A DNA stretch of 64,000 nucleotides, taken from contig NZ_CP137080.1 in NCBI RefSeq assembly GCF_036324365.1, positions 2,728,001 through 2,792,000 of the forward strand, read 5' to 3'. A program made the translations under genes and the position numbers. Below, piece after piece: positions 33,892 through 42,435 of the stretch (position 1 is the first letter of the stretch; every line of letters starts with the position of its first letter). The notes beneath the pieces were generated by a model. It saw only the letters and a list, made by a program, of their open reading frames with translations. It had not been told where the DNA came from and did no database searches. Source of the DNA: Microbacterium limosum (lineage in GTDB: Bacteria; Actinomycetota; Actinomycetes; Actinomycetales; Microbacteriaceae).

Positions 33892-35792
33892 GCCTTCGTG
33901 CGCCGCGCCGCGCGGAGCCCGTTGAGGATAACGATGACCTCCGCGACTTCGTGCACCAGCACCACGGCGGCGAGGCCCAGAATGCCGGTGATCGCGAGCG
34001 GTAGCAGGACCGCGATGATCGCGATGGACAGGATGACGTTCTGGTTGATGATGCTGCGGCCGCGGCGGGCGTGAGCGAGGGCCTGCGGGATGAGGCGCAG
34101 GTCGTGGCCGGTGAACGCGACGTCGGCGGACTCGATCGCGGCATCTGCGCCCTTGGCTCCCATCGCGATCCCCAGGTCGGCGGCTGCGAGAGCGGGGGCG
34201 TCGTTGATGCCGTCCCCGATCATCGCGGTGGGCTGCGACTTCGACAGTTCCGCGACGGCGGTGGCCTTGTCCTCGGGGCGCAGTTCGGCGCGCACGTCGC
34301 TGATGCCGGCCTGTGCGGCGAGGGCCGCGGCGGTGCGGGCGTTGTCGCCGGTGAGCATCGTCACGCCGATCCCGCGCCGGTTCAGTATGGCGATGACCTC
34401 GGGGACTTCGGGGCGCAGCTCGTCCCGCACTCCGATCGCTCCGGCGGGCTGGTCGTTGCGGTGGACGATGACGACGGTCATCCCCTCGGACTCCATCGCC
34501 TCCACGTCGCCGACCAGCGTGCCGGCGTCCAGCCAGCGTGGACTCCCTACGGCGAGACGAGCACCTTCGAGGGTGCCGGCGATGCCGTGGCCGGCGGTCT
34601 CGCTGACGTCTGTAGCGGCCGGAGCGTTGGGAACCGCGGTGGTGATCGCTGCGGCGAGGGGATGCGTGCTGTGACCTTCCAGGCTCGCCGCCCACGCCAG
34701 CACGTCAGCCTCGGTCACGCCGGTGGTGACGACGCGGGTCACGGTGGGCTCGTTGCGAGTCAGGGTGCCGGTCTTGTCGACGGCGAGGTGGCGGATGCCA
34801 CCGAACCGCTCGAACGCGGCACCGGACTTCACAACCACACCGAACTTCGACGCAGCCCCGATGGCGGATACGACAGTGACCGGGACGGCGATCGCCAGAG
34901 CACACGGCGACGCTGCGACCAGCACGACCAGGGCGCGGGTGATCCACAGCTCGGGGTCGCCGCTCAGCAGCGACCCGAGCACGCCGACCAGCACGGCGAG
35001 GATCATCACGCCGGGCACGAGGGGTCGGGCGATGCGGTCGGCCAGGCGGGCGCGGTCGCCCTTCTCGGCCTGCGCCTGCTCGACCAGTTCCACAATCGTG
35101 GTGAGCGAGTTGTCGGTGCCAGCGGCGGTGGCCTCGACCTCGAGGACGCCGGTGGTGTTGATCGACCCGGCCGACACGTCGGTGCCGGGTTCGACCTCGA
35201 CCGGGATCGACTCGCCTGTGATCGCGGACGTGTCCAGGCTGCTCCGCCCGGCGCGCACGATACCGTCTGTCGCGATCCGTTCACCCGGCCGGACCACGAG
35301 CACGTCACCGACGCGCAGCTCCTTCGCCTCTACCTCGGCTGTGGCGTCGCCGCGCTTGACGAGCGCGGCGACGGGCACGAGTTTCAACAGTGCCCGCAAC
35401 CCCGCGCGGGCGCGGTCCATCGCCTTGTCTTCCAGCGCCTCTGCGATCGAGTACAGGAACGCCAGCGCGGCGGCCTCCTCGACGTAGCCGAGGATCACCG
35501 CGCCGGTGGCGCTGATCGTCATGAGCAGGCCGATGCCGAGCTTGCCCTTGGTGAACAGCTTGCGCAGCGCGCCCGGCACGAACGTGTACGCGCCCAGCAG
35601 CAGACCGATCCAGAACAACACCAGGCCCGCGGTCTCCGCGCCGGTCCACTCGCACACCAGGCCGGCGGCGAACGCGACGCCGGAGGCGATCGGGATCAGA
35701 ACGCTCGGGCTCCGATACCAGGACCGGTCATCGTCATCATCGTCGTCGTCGAGGTCGACGTGCTCGACTTGCGAACCCGTGACCGCGCTCAC
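33888..35792 (-). CDS. cadA: CadA-type P1B metal ATPase, cassette copy 3 (intact)
   Basis: 634 residues from GTG 35792, which overlaps the cmtR stop (GTGA). There is no HMA or cysteine-rich N-terminus; instead a run of eight aspartates (residues 15-22) precedes the first helix, an unusual acidic metal-attracting tail. The core is complete: TGES 192-195, SPC 295-297, D339 in DKTGTLTRNE, STHP and GDGINDAP, ending LVHEVAEVIVILNGLRAARR. The associated CmtR sensor indicates Cd/Pb export, possibly zinc too. Closely related to the ATPase at 20289. Confidence 0.9.
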   Translation of the reverse strand: MSAVTGSQVEHVDLDDDDDDDDRSWYRSPSVLIPIASGVAFAAGLVCEWTGAETAGLVLFWIGLLLGAYTFVPGALRKLFTKGKLGIGLLMTISATGAVILGYVEEAAALAFLYSIAEALEDKAMDRARAGLRALLKLVPVAALVKRGDATAEVEAKELRVGDVLVVRPGERIATDGIVRAGRSSLDTSAITGESIPVEVEPGTDVSAGSINTTGVLEVEATAAGTDNSLTTIVELVEQAQAEKGDRARLADRIARPLVPGVMILAVLVGVLGSLLSGDPELWITRALVVLVAASPCALAIAVPVTVVSAIGAASKFGVVVKSGAAFERFGGIRHLAVDKTGTLTRNEPTVTRVVTTGVTEADVLAWAASLEGHSTHPLAAAITTAVPNAPAATDVSETAGHGIAGTLEGARLAVGSPRWLDAGTLVGDVEAMESEGMTVVIVHRNDQPAGAIGVRDELRPEVPEVIAILNRRGIGVTMLTGDNARTAAALAAQAGISDVRAELRPEDKATAVAELSKSQPTAMIGDGINDAPALAAADLGIAMGAKGADAAIESADVAFTGHDLRLIPQALAHARRGRSIINQNVILSIAIIAVLLPLAITGILGLAAVVLVHEVAEVIVILNGLRAARRTKA

Positions 35793-36148
35793 GCCCGCAC
35801 CTCCCCCGCCACGCAACCTTCGACCCCGCAGTTCGGGTCCATGCACGGCACGCTCTCGTCGACCGCGAGTGTCACATCCACCAGCGCCGTCAGGGCGCGG
35901 GCAAGGTGCGGGTCTGCGACCTCGTAGCGGGTCTGCCGGCCCTCGGGCTCGGCCACCACGATCCCGCACCCGCGCAGACACGTCAGATGGTTCGACACAT
36001 TCGAGCGGGACAACCCCAACTCGCGAGACAGCACCGCCGGGTAACTCGGGCCGGCCAAGAGAGTCAGGAGAATGCGAGAGCGGGTCGGGTCGGCCATAGC
36101 TCGACCGAGCCGGTTCATCACATCAAGTTGATCAGCAATAGTCAGCAC
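35789..36148 (-). CDS. cmtR: CmtR-type Cd/Pb-sensing repressor, cassette copy 3
   Basis: Identical to copy 1: 119 residues from GTG 36148 with C57, C61 and C102. Confidence 0.88.
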   Translation of the reverse strand: MLTIADQLDVMNRLGRAMADPTRSRILLTLLAGPSYPAVLSRELGLSRSNVSNHLTCLRGCGIVVAEPEGRQTRYEVADPHLARALTALVDVTLAVDESVPCMDPNCGVEGCVAGEVRA

Positions 36149-36159
36149 ACGATGACTAT
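36138..36159. promoter_or_regulatory. CmtR operator dyad, copy 3
   Basis: Same perfect dyad overlapping the cmtR start. Confidence 0.6.
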
Positions 36160-36387
36160 ACATCAACTGCTGTACTCCGTCGGGCGCTTGCTTCTTCGTA
36201 CTTGGACCCGCGATTCTCCCGAGAAATGTCCGGATGGACATCGCGTGGACATTTCATCCGCGAAATGGACATTTCAAAAAAATCCCTACACCCGGTGTAG
36301 GAACCGCTCAGAGATGTCCATCTGCGCAGCGAAAGGACGCGGGAGTGACAAGCGAGATGTCCTCGAAAGCCCGCCGCGAACATGCTG

Positions 36388-36987
36388 CTAGATGTCTTCG
36401 GGAGTCGATCTGTGCTCGTCGGGCGGATGACTCCACCTTTTGCCTTTCGGCGGCGAGATGTAGAGCAAAATGCCGAGAGCGATGCCGACACCGAGGATGA
36501 CGTCGGCGAGGTTGCCGATGAACAGGTTGCCGTAGGCGAGGAAGTCGGTGACGTGGCCTCGGCCGAATCCGGGTGGGGCGAGCAGGCGGTCTAGGAGGTT
36601 GCCGACTGCGCCTCCCCACAGCAGGCCGATCGCGACCGCCCACCCGGCGGTGCGGGCGCGTGTTGCGGCGATGAGCAGAGCCACGGATGCCGCGGCTGCG
36701 ATGATGGTGAGCAGCCAGGTTGAGCCGGATCCGAGGGACATGACGGTGCCGGGGTTGAACGCGAGCTGCAAGCCGAGCCAGTCTCCCAGGAGTGGGATGC
36801 GGGCTTGTTCGCTGAGCTGCGCGAGGGCGAGTGCTTTGGTTCCCTGGTCGATCAGCACCGCCCCGACAGCGACGGCGCACGCGATCAGGAATAGACGCGG
36901 TCGGACGCGCGCGCCAAGAGGGCCGGCGGAACTCACTTCCACGGCATCCGCCCTTCCCTGCGCGAGGCCGTGAACGGGACCGGTCAT
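36388..36987 (-). CDS. lspA: Lipoprotein signal peptidase, cassette copy 4
   Basis: Identical to copy 1; 199 residues, intact. Confidence 0.9.
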   Translation of the reverse strand: MTGPVHGLAQGRADAVEVSSAGPLGARVRPRLFLIACAVAVGAVLIDQGTKALALAQLSEQARIPLLGDWLGLQLAFNPGTVMSLGSGSTWLLTIIAAAASVALLIAATRARTAGWAVAIGLLWGGAVGNLLDRLLAPPGFGRGHVTDFLAYGNLFIGNLADVILGVGIALGILLYISPPKGKRWSHPPDEHRSTPEDI

Positions 36988-38888
36988 GCCTTCGTGCGCC
37001 GCGCCGCGCGGAGCCCGTTGAGGATAACGATGACCTCCGCGACTTCGTGCACCAGCACCACGGCGGCGAGGCCCAGAATGCCGGTGATCGCGAGCGGTAG
37101 CAGGACCGCGATGATCGCGATGGACAGGATGACGTTCTGGTTGATGATGCTGCGGCCGCGGCGGGCGTGAGCGAGGGCCTGCGGGATGAGGCGCAGGTCG
37201 TGGCCGGTGAACGCGACGTCGGCGGACTCGATCGCGGCATCTGCGCCCTTGGCTCCCATCGCGATCCCCAGGTCGGCGGCTGCGAGAGCGGGGGCGTCGT
37301 TGATGCCGTCCCCGATCATCGCGGTGGGCTGCGACTTCGACAGTTCCGCGACGGCGGTGGCCTTGTCCTCGGGGCGCAGTTCGGCGCGCACGTCGCTGAT
37401 GCCGGCCTGTGCGGCGAGGGCCGCGGCGGTGCGGGCGTTGTCGCCGGTGAGCATCGTCACGCCGATCCCGCGCCGGTTCAGTATGGCGATGACCTCGGGG
37501 ACTTCGGGGCGCAGCTCGTCCCGCACTCCGATCGCTCCGGCGGGCTGGTCGTTGCGGTGGACGATGACGACGGTCATCCCCTCGGACTCCATCGCCTCCA
37601 CGTCGCCGACCAGCGTGCCGGCGTCCAGCCAGCGTGGACTCCCTACGGCGAGACGAGCACCTTCGAGGGTGCCGGCGATGCCGTGGCCGGCGGTCTCGCT
37701 GACGTCTGTAGCGGCCGGAGCGTTGGGAACCGCGGTGGTGATCGCTGCGGCGAGGGGATGCGTGCTGTGACCTTCCAGGCTCGCCGCCCACGCCAGCACG
37801 TCAGCCTCGGTCACGCCGGTGGTGACGACGCGGGTCACGGTGGGCTCGTTGCGAGTCAGGGTGCCGGTCTTGTCGACGGCGAGGTGGCGGATGCCACCGA
37901 ACCGCTCGAACGCGGCACCGGACTTCACAACCACACCGAACTTCGACGCAGCCCCGATGGCGGATACGACAGTGACCGGGACGGCGATCGCCAGAGCACA
38001 CGGCGACGCTGCGACCAGCACGACCAGGGCGCGGGTGATCCACAGCTCGGGGTCGCCGCTCAGCAGCGACCCGAGCACGCCGACCAGCACGGCGAGGATC
38101 ATCACGCCGGGCACGAGGGGTCGGGCGATGCGGTCGGCCAGGCGGGCGCGGTCGCCCTTCTCGGCCTGCGCCTGCTCGACCAGTTCCACAATCGTGGTGA
38201 GCGAGTTGTCGGTGCCAGCGGCGGTGGCCTCGACCTCGAGGACGCCGGTGGTGTTGATCGACCCGGCCGACACGTCGGTGCCGGGTTCGACCTCGACCGG
38301 GATCGACTCGCCTGTGATCGCGGACGTGTCCAGGCTGCTCCGCCCGGCGCGCACGATACCGTCTGTCGCGATCCGTTCACCCGGCCGGACCACGAGCACG
38401 TCACCGACGCGCAGCTCCTTCGCCTCTACCTCGGCTGTGGCGTCGCCGCGCTTGACGAGCGCGGCGACGGGCACGAGTTTCAACAGTGCCCGCAACCCCG
38501 CGCGGGCGCGGTCCATCGCCTTGTCTTCCAGCGCCTCTGCGATCGAGTACAGGAACGCCAGCGCGGCGGCCTCCTCGACGTAGCCGAGGATCACCGCGCC
38601 GGTGGCGCTGATCGTCATGAGCAGGCCGATGCCGAGCTTGCCCTTGGTGAACAGCTTGCGCAGCGCGCCCGGCACGAACGTGTACGCGCCCAGCAGCAGA
38701 CCGATCCAGAACAACACCAGGCCCGCGGTCTCCGCGCCGGTCCACTCGCACACCAGGCCGGCGGCGAACGCGACGCCGGAGGCGATCGGGATCAGAACGC
38801 TCGGGCTCCGATACCAGGACCGGTCATCGTCATCATCGTCGTCGTCGAGGTCGACGTGCTCGACTTGCGAACCCGTGACCGCGCTCAC
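36984..38888 (-). CDS. cadA: CadA-type P1B metal ATPase, cassette copy 4 (intact)
   Basis: Same 634-residue protein as copy 3, from GTG 38888. Confidence 0.9.
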   Translation of the reverse strand: MSAVTGSQVEHVDLDDDDDDDDRSWYRSPSVLIPIASGVAFAAGLVCEWTGAETAGLVLFWIGLLLGAYTFVPGALRKLFTKGKLGIGLLMTISATGAVILGYVEEAAALAFLYSIAEALEDKAMDRARAGLRALLKLVPVAALVKRGDATAEVEAKELRVGDVLVVRPGERIATDGIVRAGRSSLDTSAITGESIPVEVEPGTDVSAGSINTTGVLEVEATAAGTDNSLTTIVELVEQAQAEKGDRARLADRIARPLVPGVMILAVLVGVLGSLLSGDPELWITRALVVLVAASPCALAIAVPVTVVSAIGAASKFGVVVKSGAAFERFGGIRHLAVDKTGTLTRNEPTVTRVVTTGVTEADVLAWAASLEGHSTHPLAAAITTAVPNAPAATDVSETAGHGIAGTLEGARLAVGSPRWLDAGTLVGDVEAMESEGMTVVIVHRNDQPAGAIGVRDELRPEVPEVIAILNRRGIGVTMLTGDNARTAAALAAQAGISDVRAELRPEDKATAVAELSKSQPTAMIGDGINDAPALAAADLGIAMGAKGADAAIESADVAFTGHDLRLIPQALAHARRGRSIINQNVILSIAIIAVLLPLAITGILGLAAVVLVHEVAEVIVILNGLRAARRTKA

Positions 38889-39244
38889 GCCCGCACCTCC
38901 CCCGCCACGCAACCTTCGACCCCGCAGTTCGGGTCCATGCACGGCACGCTCTCGTCGACCGCGAGTGTCACATCCACCAGCGCCGTCAGGGCGCGGGCAA
39001 GGTGCGGGTCTGCGACCTCGTAGCGGGTCTGCCGGCCCTCGGGCTCGGCCACCACGATCCCGCACCCGCGCAGACACGTCAGATGGTTCGACACATTCGA
39101 GCGGGACAACCCCAACTCGCGAGACAGCACCGCCGGGTAACTCGGGCCGGCCAAGAGAGTCAGGAGAATGCGAGAGCGGGTCGGGTCGGCCATAGCTCGA
39201 CCGAGCCGGTTCATCACATCAAGTTGATCAGCAATAGTCAGCAC
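38885..39244 (-). CDS. cmtR: CmtR-type Cd/Pb-sensing repressor, cassette copy 4
   Basis: Identical to copy 1; 119 residues from GTG 39244. Confidence 0.88.
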   Translation of the reverse strand: MLTIADQLDVMNRLGRAMADPTRSRILLTLLAGPSYPAVLSRELGLSRSNVSNHLTCLRGCGIVVAEPEGRQTRYEVADPHLARALTALVDVTLAVDESVPCMDPNCGVEGCVAGEVRA

Positions 39245-39255
39245 ACGATGACTAT
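39234..39255. promoter_or_regulatory. CmtR operator dyad, copy 4
   Basis: Same perfect dyad overlapping the cmtR start. Confidence 0.6.
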
Positions 39256-39386
39256 ACATCAACTGCTGTACTCCGTCGGGCGCTTGCTTCTTCGTACTTG
39301 GACCCGCGATTCTCCCGAGAAATGTCCGGATGGACATCGCGTGGACATTTCATCCGCGAAATGGACATTTCAAAAAAATCCCTACA

Positions 39387-39391
39387 CCCGG
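39387..39391. repeat. CCCGG target duplication at the dnaB-side island boundary
   Basis: CCCGG occurs here, between all cassettes (30104, 33196, 36291) and before the first (27011). It lies two bases beyond the dnaB stop codon, marking insertion just downstream of dnaB. The matching copy at the far left of the island should lie outside the window. Confidence 0.7.
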
Positions 39392-39393
39392 CC

Positions 39394-40764
39394 TCAGACC
39401 GCCGGCGCCATGTCCGTGAAGCGCGAGAAGTGGCCCTGGAACGCCACGGTCACAGTGCGCGTGGGGCCGTTACGGTTCTTGGCCACGATGAGGTCGGCCT
39501 CGCCGGCGCGCGGGCTGTCGGCCTCGTAGGCCGCCTCGCGGTGGAGCAGGATGACCATGTCGGCGTCCTGCTCGAGCGAGCCCGACTCGCGCAGATCGCT
39601 GATCGCGGGCTTCTTGTCCTGCCGCTGCTCCGGCCCGCGGTTCAGCTGTGAGAGCGCGATGACGGGAACCTGCAGCTCCTTCGCGAGCAGCTTGAGCGCG
39701 CGGGAGAACTCCGACACCTCTTGCTGGCGGCTCTCCACGCGCTTACCGCTCGTCATGAGCTGCAGGTAGTCGATGACCACCATCTTCAAGCCGGCACGCT
39801 GCTTGAGCCGGCGGCACTTGGCGCGGATCTCGACGAGGGTCATGTTCGGGCTGTCGTCGATGTACAGGGGCGCGTCGTTGATGCGGCCGCGGGTGGCGGC
39901 GATCGTCGTCCAGTCGCGCGAGTCGAGCGACCCCTTGCGCATCGTGTGCAGCGGCACGGCGCCTTCCGCGCTCATGAGGCGCATGGCGATCTCGCTGCGC
40001 CCCATCTCGAGCGAGAAGAAGATCGTCGGCAGGTTGTGACCGATCGCGGCGGCACGCGCGAAGTCGAGCGCGAGCGTCGACTTACCGAGGGCGGGTCGGG
40101 CGGCGATGATGATCAGCTGGCCGGGGTGCAGACCGTTGGTGAGATCGTCCATCTCCTGGAATCCCGTCGGCACGCCCATCATCATGCCGTCGCGGCCGCG
40201 GGCCGCCTCGATCTCCTCGACCGCGGCATCCACCGCGACCGTGAGTGGGACGTAGTCCTCGGCGGTCTGCGTGCCGGTGACCTGGTAGATCTCGGACTGG
40301 GCGTTGTTGACGAGGTCGGCCGCCTCGCCCTGGCCGTCGTAGCCCATCTGCACGATGCGCGTGCCCGCCTCGACCAGGCGGCGCAGCAGTGCGCGCTCGG
40401 CGACGATCGATGCGTAGTAGCCGGCGTTGGCCGCGGTGGGCACGATGGACGTGAGCGTGTGGAGGTAGTCGACGCCGCCGGAGCGCTGGAGGTCGCCGTT
40501 CTTGATCAGCTCATCCGTGACGGCGACGACGTCGGTGGGCTCGCCGTGCGAGTAGAGCGAGAGCACCGCGTCGAAGATGACCTCGTGCTTGGGCACGTAG
40601 AAGTCGACGCCGCGCAGCGTCTCGATGACGTCGGCGACGGCATCCTTCGACAACAGCATGCCGCCGAGGGTGGACTGCTCCGCCAGGATGTCGTGGGGCG
40701 GGGTGCGCTCGCTGGAGCGTGGTGCTCCCCCGAGTCGGTCGTCCGAGATGTCCGCGATCGACAC
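39394..40764 (-). CDS. dnaB: Replicative DNA helicase DnaB
   Basis: 456 residues from GTG 40764, preceded by GGAAGGGAG. The N-terminal DnaB domain (about 20-125) precedes the RecA-like ATPase with Walker A AARPALGKST (221-230), Walker B VVIDYLQLM and the arginine-finger region QDADMVILLHR. No intein is present. The coding region is complete to its natural end although the island begins a few bases after the stop. Confidence 0.97.
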   Translation of the reverse strand: MSIADISDDRLGGAPRSSERTPPHDILAEQSTLGGMLLSKDAVADVIETLRGVDFYVPKHEVIFDAVLSLYSHGEPTDVVAVTDELIKNGDLQRSGGVDYLHTLTSIVPTAANAGYYASIVAERALLRRLVEAGTRIVQMGYDGQGEAADLVNNAQSEIYQVTGTQTAEDYVPLTVAVDAAVEEIEAARGRDGMMMGVPTGFQEMDDLTNGLHPGQLIIIAARPALGKSTLALDFARAAAIGHNLPTIFFSLEMGRSEIAMRLMSAEGAVPLHTMRKGSLDSRDWTTIAATRGRINDAPLYIDDSPNMTLVEIRAKCRRLKQRAGLKMVVIDYLQLMTSGKRVESRQQEVSEFSRALKLLAKELQVPVIALSQLNRGPEQRQDKKPAISDLRESGSLEQDADMVILLHREAAYEADSPRAGEADLIVAKNRNGPTRTVTVAFQGHFSRFTDMAPAV

Positions 40765-40984
40765 CGCACTCCCTTCCGCCTGCCGGCTGTTCGTTGCGCC
40801 CGGTCCTGCCGCGCTCCGCGGAGCGCTTCGACGCGCACCTCTGCCGTGCGCACATTTCTCGACGCCGGGCGACGACTGCGCCCCGCCGGCGTTCCCGCAC
40901 CAGCACAGCAGCAGCCTCCGACACCCGCCGGATCGACAGACCCGGTACTCCCCCGAAAGTGCGCTCCCTCACGTTAGGGGCGCC

Positions 40985-41210
40985 TTTTTCGCACCGCAAG
41001 ACGGCCTGTGGATAACTGTGTGGAGAAAATCGCCGACACGCCGCCGGACCTGTGCACAACACCTGTGGAAAACGCCCGGGAAGTCGCCGGATGGACACTT
41101 TTTTATCCCTCTGGATCAGGCTTTATATGCTTCACAGCCTGTGGATTCACAGCACCTTGAACCGGGGATTGAGACTTGCGCTTTTCTCCCCAATGGTTGT
41201 GCAAAACGTG
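40985..41210. other. AT-richer spacer with DnaA-box-like repeats
   Basis: 40765-41342 has no supportable gene. Within it are TGTGGATAA (41007-41015, an exact DnaA box) and looser relatives TGTGGAGAA (41019), TGTGCACAA (41051), TGTGGAAAA (41064), TGTGGATTC (41140) and TGTGCAAAA (41198), all in one orientation. The region could hold promoters for the divergent dnaB and surface-protein genes or titrate DnaA. It is not the main origin, which should lie beyond yidD and rpmH to the right. Confidence 0.35.
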
Positions 41211-41342
41211 TCCCCCATTCGGAGGACAGGGGCGATTCGCCGTGCGACCGGGGGGTTTACGTCGCATGCGATCGGGCGTACCTTCTCTCGAATCTGATGC
41301 GGTATACGCATTCGACGCAAGGTCCACCGGGGGGGTGAGGTC

Positions 41343-42344
41343 ATGGACGTCGCAGAGACGACCGGCGATGGCAGGTGGCGGCGGCTCGCGCTGCTCTGCC
41401 TGGGCGGCGCGGCGCTCGGCACCGCCCTCGCCTTCCTCATTCCCGCGGCGGCACAGGCCGACGAGGGCGATGACGGCTCGGGCCTGCTCGGGGTCGTCTC
41501 CCAGACCGTGGATGCCGTGGAGCACACCCTCGGCGGGGTCGTCGGTGCGGCGGATCCCGCCGTCACCTCCGTCGTGGAGACGGTCGCGCCCTCCGCACCG
41601 GCGCCTCCCGCCCACGATGTCGCTCCCGCGCCCCCGCCTCCGTCGCCCGCGACCGCCGTCGGCTCCGTCGCCCACGGCCTCGCCTCCACCGTCGACACCG
41701 CGGTGGGCGGCGTCGTCGAAACGGTCGGGGATGCCGCCGCATCCGCCCCCGTCGCAGCTGTCGTCGAGCCCGCGGACGAACTCGTCGCCTCGGCACCCGT
41801 TCTCTCGCACCTCAGCTCCGCGCTCGGGTTGCCCTCGGCACTCGGCGCGCTGGCCGCCTCGCTCGATGACACTCTGGCTGCGGTCGTAGGCACTCCCGGC
41901 GCGGACGCGGGCCTCGCCATCCCGCTCCCAGAGGCGCTGCACCCCGCTCCGACACGGGATGCCCCGTGGGTAAACGCTCCCGTCGGGTCCCTGCTGAACG
42001 AGCCCGGCCCCGGCGACACAGCGGGCAACGTCGCCCTCGCCCCCGCCGCCGCGGTCACCCCGCTCGCGAGCTCTGCGTCTGCGCCCTCTCTGATCGCCGG
42101 CTCAGCCGCGTCGGGCCCTCGGCACGGCGCCGCTGCCCCGACCGACCCACTGTTCCTCGCCTGGTCGCTCATGATCGCGCCCGCGAGCTCGGGTGCTGCG
42201 GTGGGCGGCGCCGGGTTCGCGCTCGTGGGCGCGCTTCTGGGCGCCGTCCTGATCCCCGCGCCGCGGCGCGGCGGTCGGGCGCTCCGCGCGCCCCGCCGCG
42301 CACCGCTTCCACCGACATTCGCCACCGACGTCACCCCTGACTGA
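41343..42344 (+). CDS. Exported Ala/Pro-rich surface protein of unknown function
   Basis: 333 residues from ATG 41343, preceded by GGGGGTGAGG. A signal peptide (about 1-39, ending IPAAAQADEG) is followed by repeated hydrophobic-amphipathic blocks (SQTVDAVEHTLGGVVG, AHGLASTVDTAVGGVVE), proline-rich linkers, and a C-terminal membrane helix (about 285-303) with a basic tail. There are no cysteines after the signal region and no catalytic motif. It is paired with the chaplin-like gene 91 bp downstream, suggesting a common role at the cell surface. Confidence 0.65.
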   Translation: MDVAETTGDGRWRRLALLCLGGAALGTALAFLIPAAAQADEGDDGSGLLGVVSQTVDAVEHTLGGVVGAADPAVTSVVETVAPSAPAPPAHDVAPAPPPPSPATAVGSVAHGLASTVDTAVGGVVETVGDAAASAPVAAVVEPADELVASAPVLSHLSSALGLPSALGALAASLDDTLAAVVGTPGADAGLAIPLPEALHPAPTRDAPWVNAPVGSLLNEPGPGDTAGNVALAPAAAVTPLASSASAPSLIAGSAASGPRHGAAAPTDPLFLAWSLMIAPASSGAAVGGAGFALVGALLGAVLIPAPRRGGRALRAPRRAPLPPTFATDVTPD

Positions 42345-42435
42345 GGGAGCTTCCGCCGCGCCTCCGCGTGCGGCAGAAGCCATCGGCGCGCCGACCGGCG
42401 CCCCGACCCCACTCAGTCACTCAGGAGAAGACATC

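Larger units (their letters stand above)
33201..36290 (-). mobile_element. Cassette copy E3
   Basis: Same termini, bounded by CCCGG at 33196-33200 and 36291-36295. One base is missing in the non-coding left terminus (near 33247); all three genes are intact. Confidence 0.75.
27016..39386. repeat. Tandem array of four ~3.09-kb cmtR-cadA-lspA cassettes
   Basis: Units: 27016-30103 (3,088 bp), 30109-33195 (3,087), 33201-36290 (3,090) and 36296-39386 (3,091). Each begins TGTAGG, ends CCTACA and is followed by CCCGG; CCCGG also precedes the first and follows the last. In the stretches compared, differences are single-base deletions only: three in unit 1, four in unit 2, one in unit 3. All genes read minus, away from dnaB. 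Confidence 0.92.
36296..39386 (-). mobile_element. Cassette copy E4, adjacent to dnaB
   Basis: The longest unit (3,091 bp) and the reference for the other three. Its right terminus, TGTAGGGA reading inward from 39386, is followed by CCCGG and then the dnaB stop codon three bases farther on. Confidence 0.78.

Noticed and set aside
34071..35927. Long plus-strand open frames (for example 618 codons) opposite cadA in the cassettes
   Set aside because: They mirror the minus-strand ATPase codons, have Arg/His/Gly-rich low-complexity translations and no start signals; ordinary high-GC shadow frames.
27016..39386. The repeats as a CRISPR array or satellite DNA
   Set aside because: The units are 3.1 kb with protein-coding genes; no short repeat-spacer pattern is seen.
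40985..41210. The DnaA-box-like cluster as the chromosomal origin
   Set aside because: Gene order places dnaA and the origin beyond yidD, rnpA and rpmH to the right; only one exact box is present here.
40625..41338. Plus-strand open frames between dnaB and the surface-protein gene
   Set aside because: They overlap dnaB and its 5' region, have no family features, and the region is better explained as promoter DNA.
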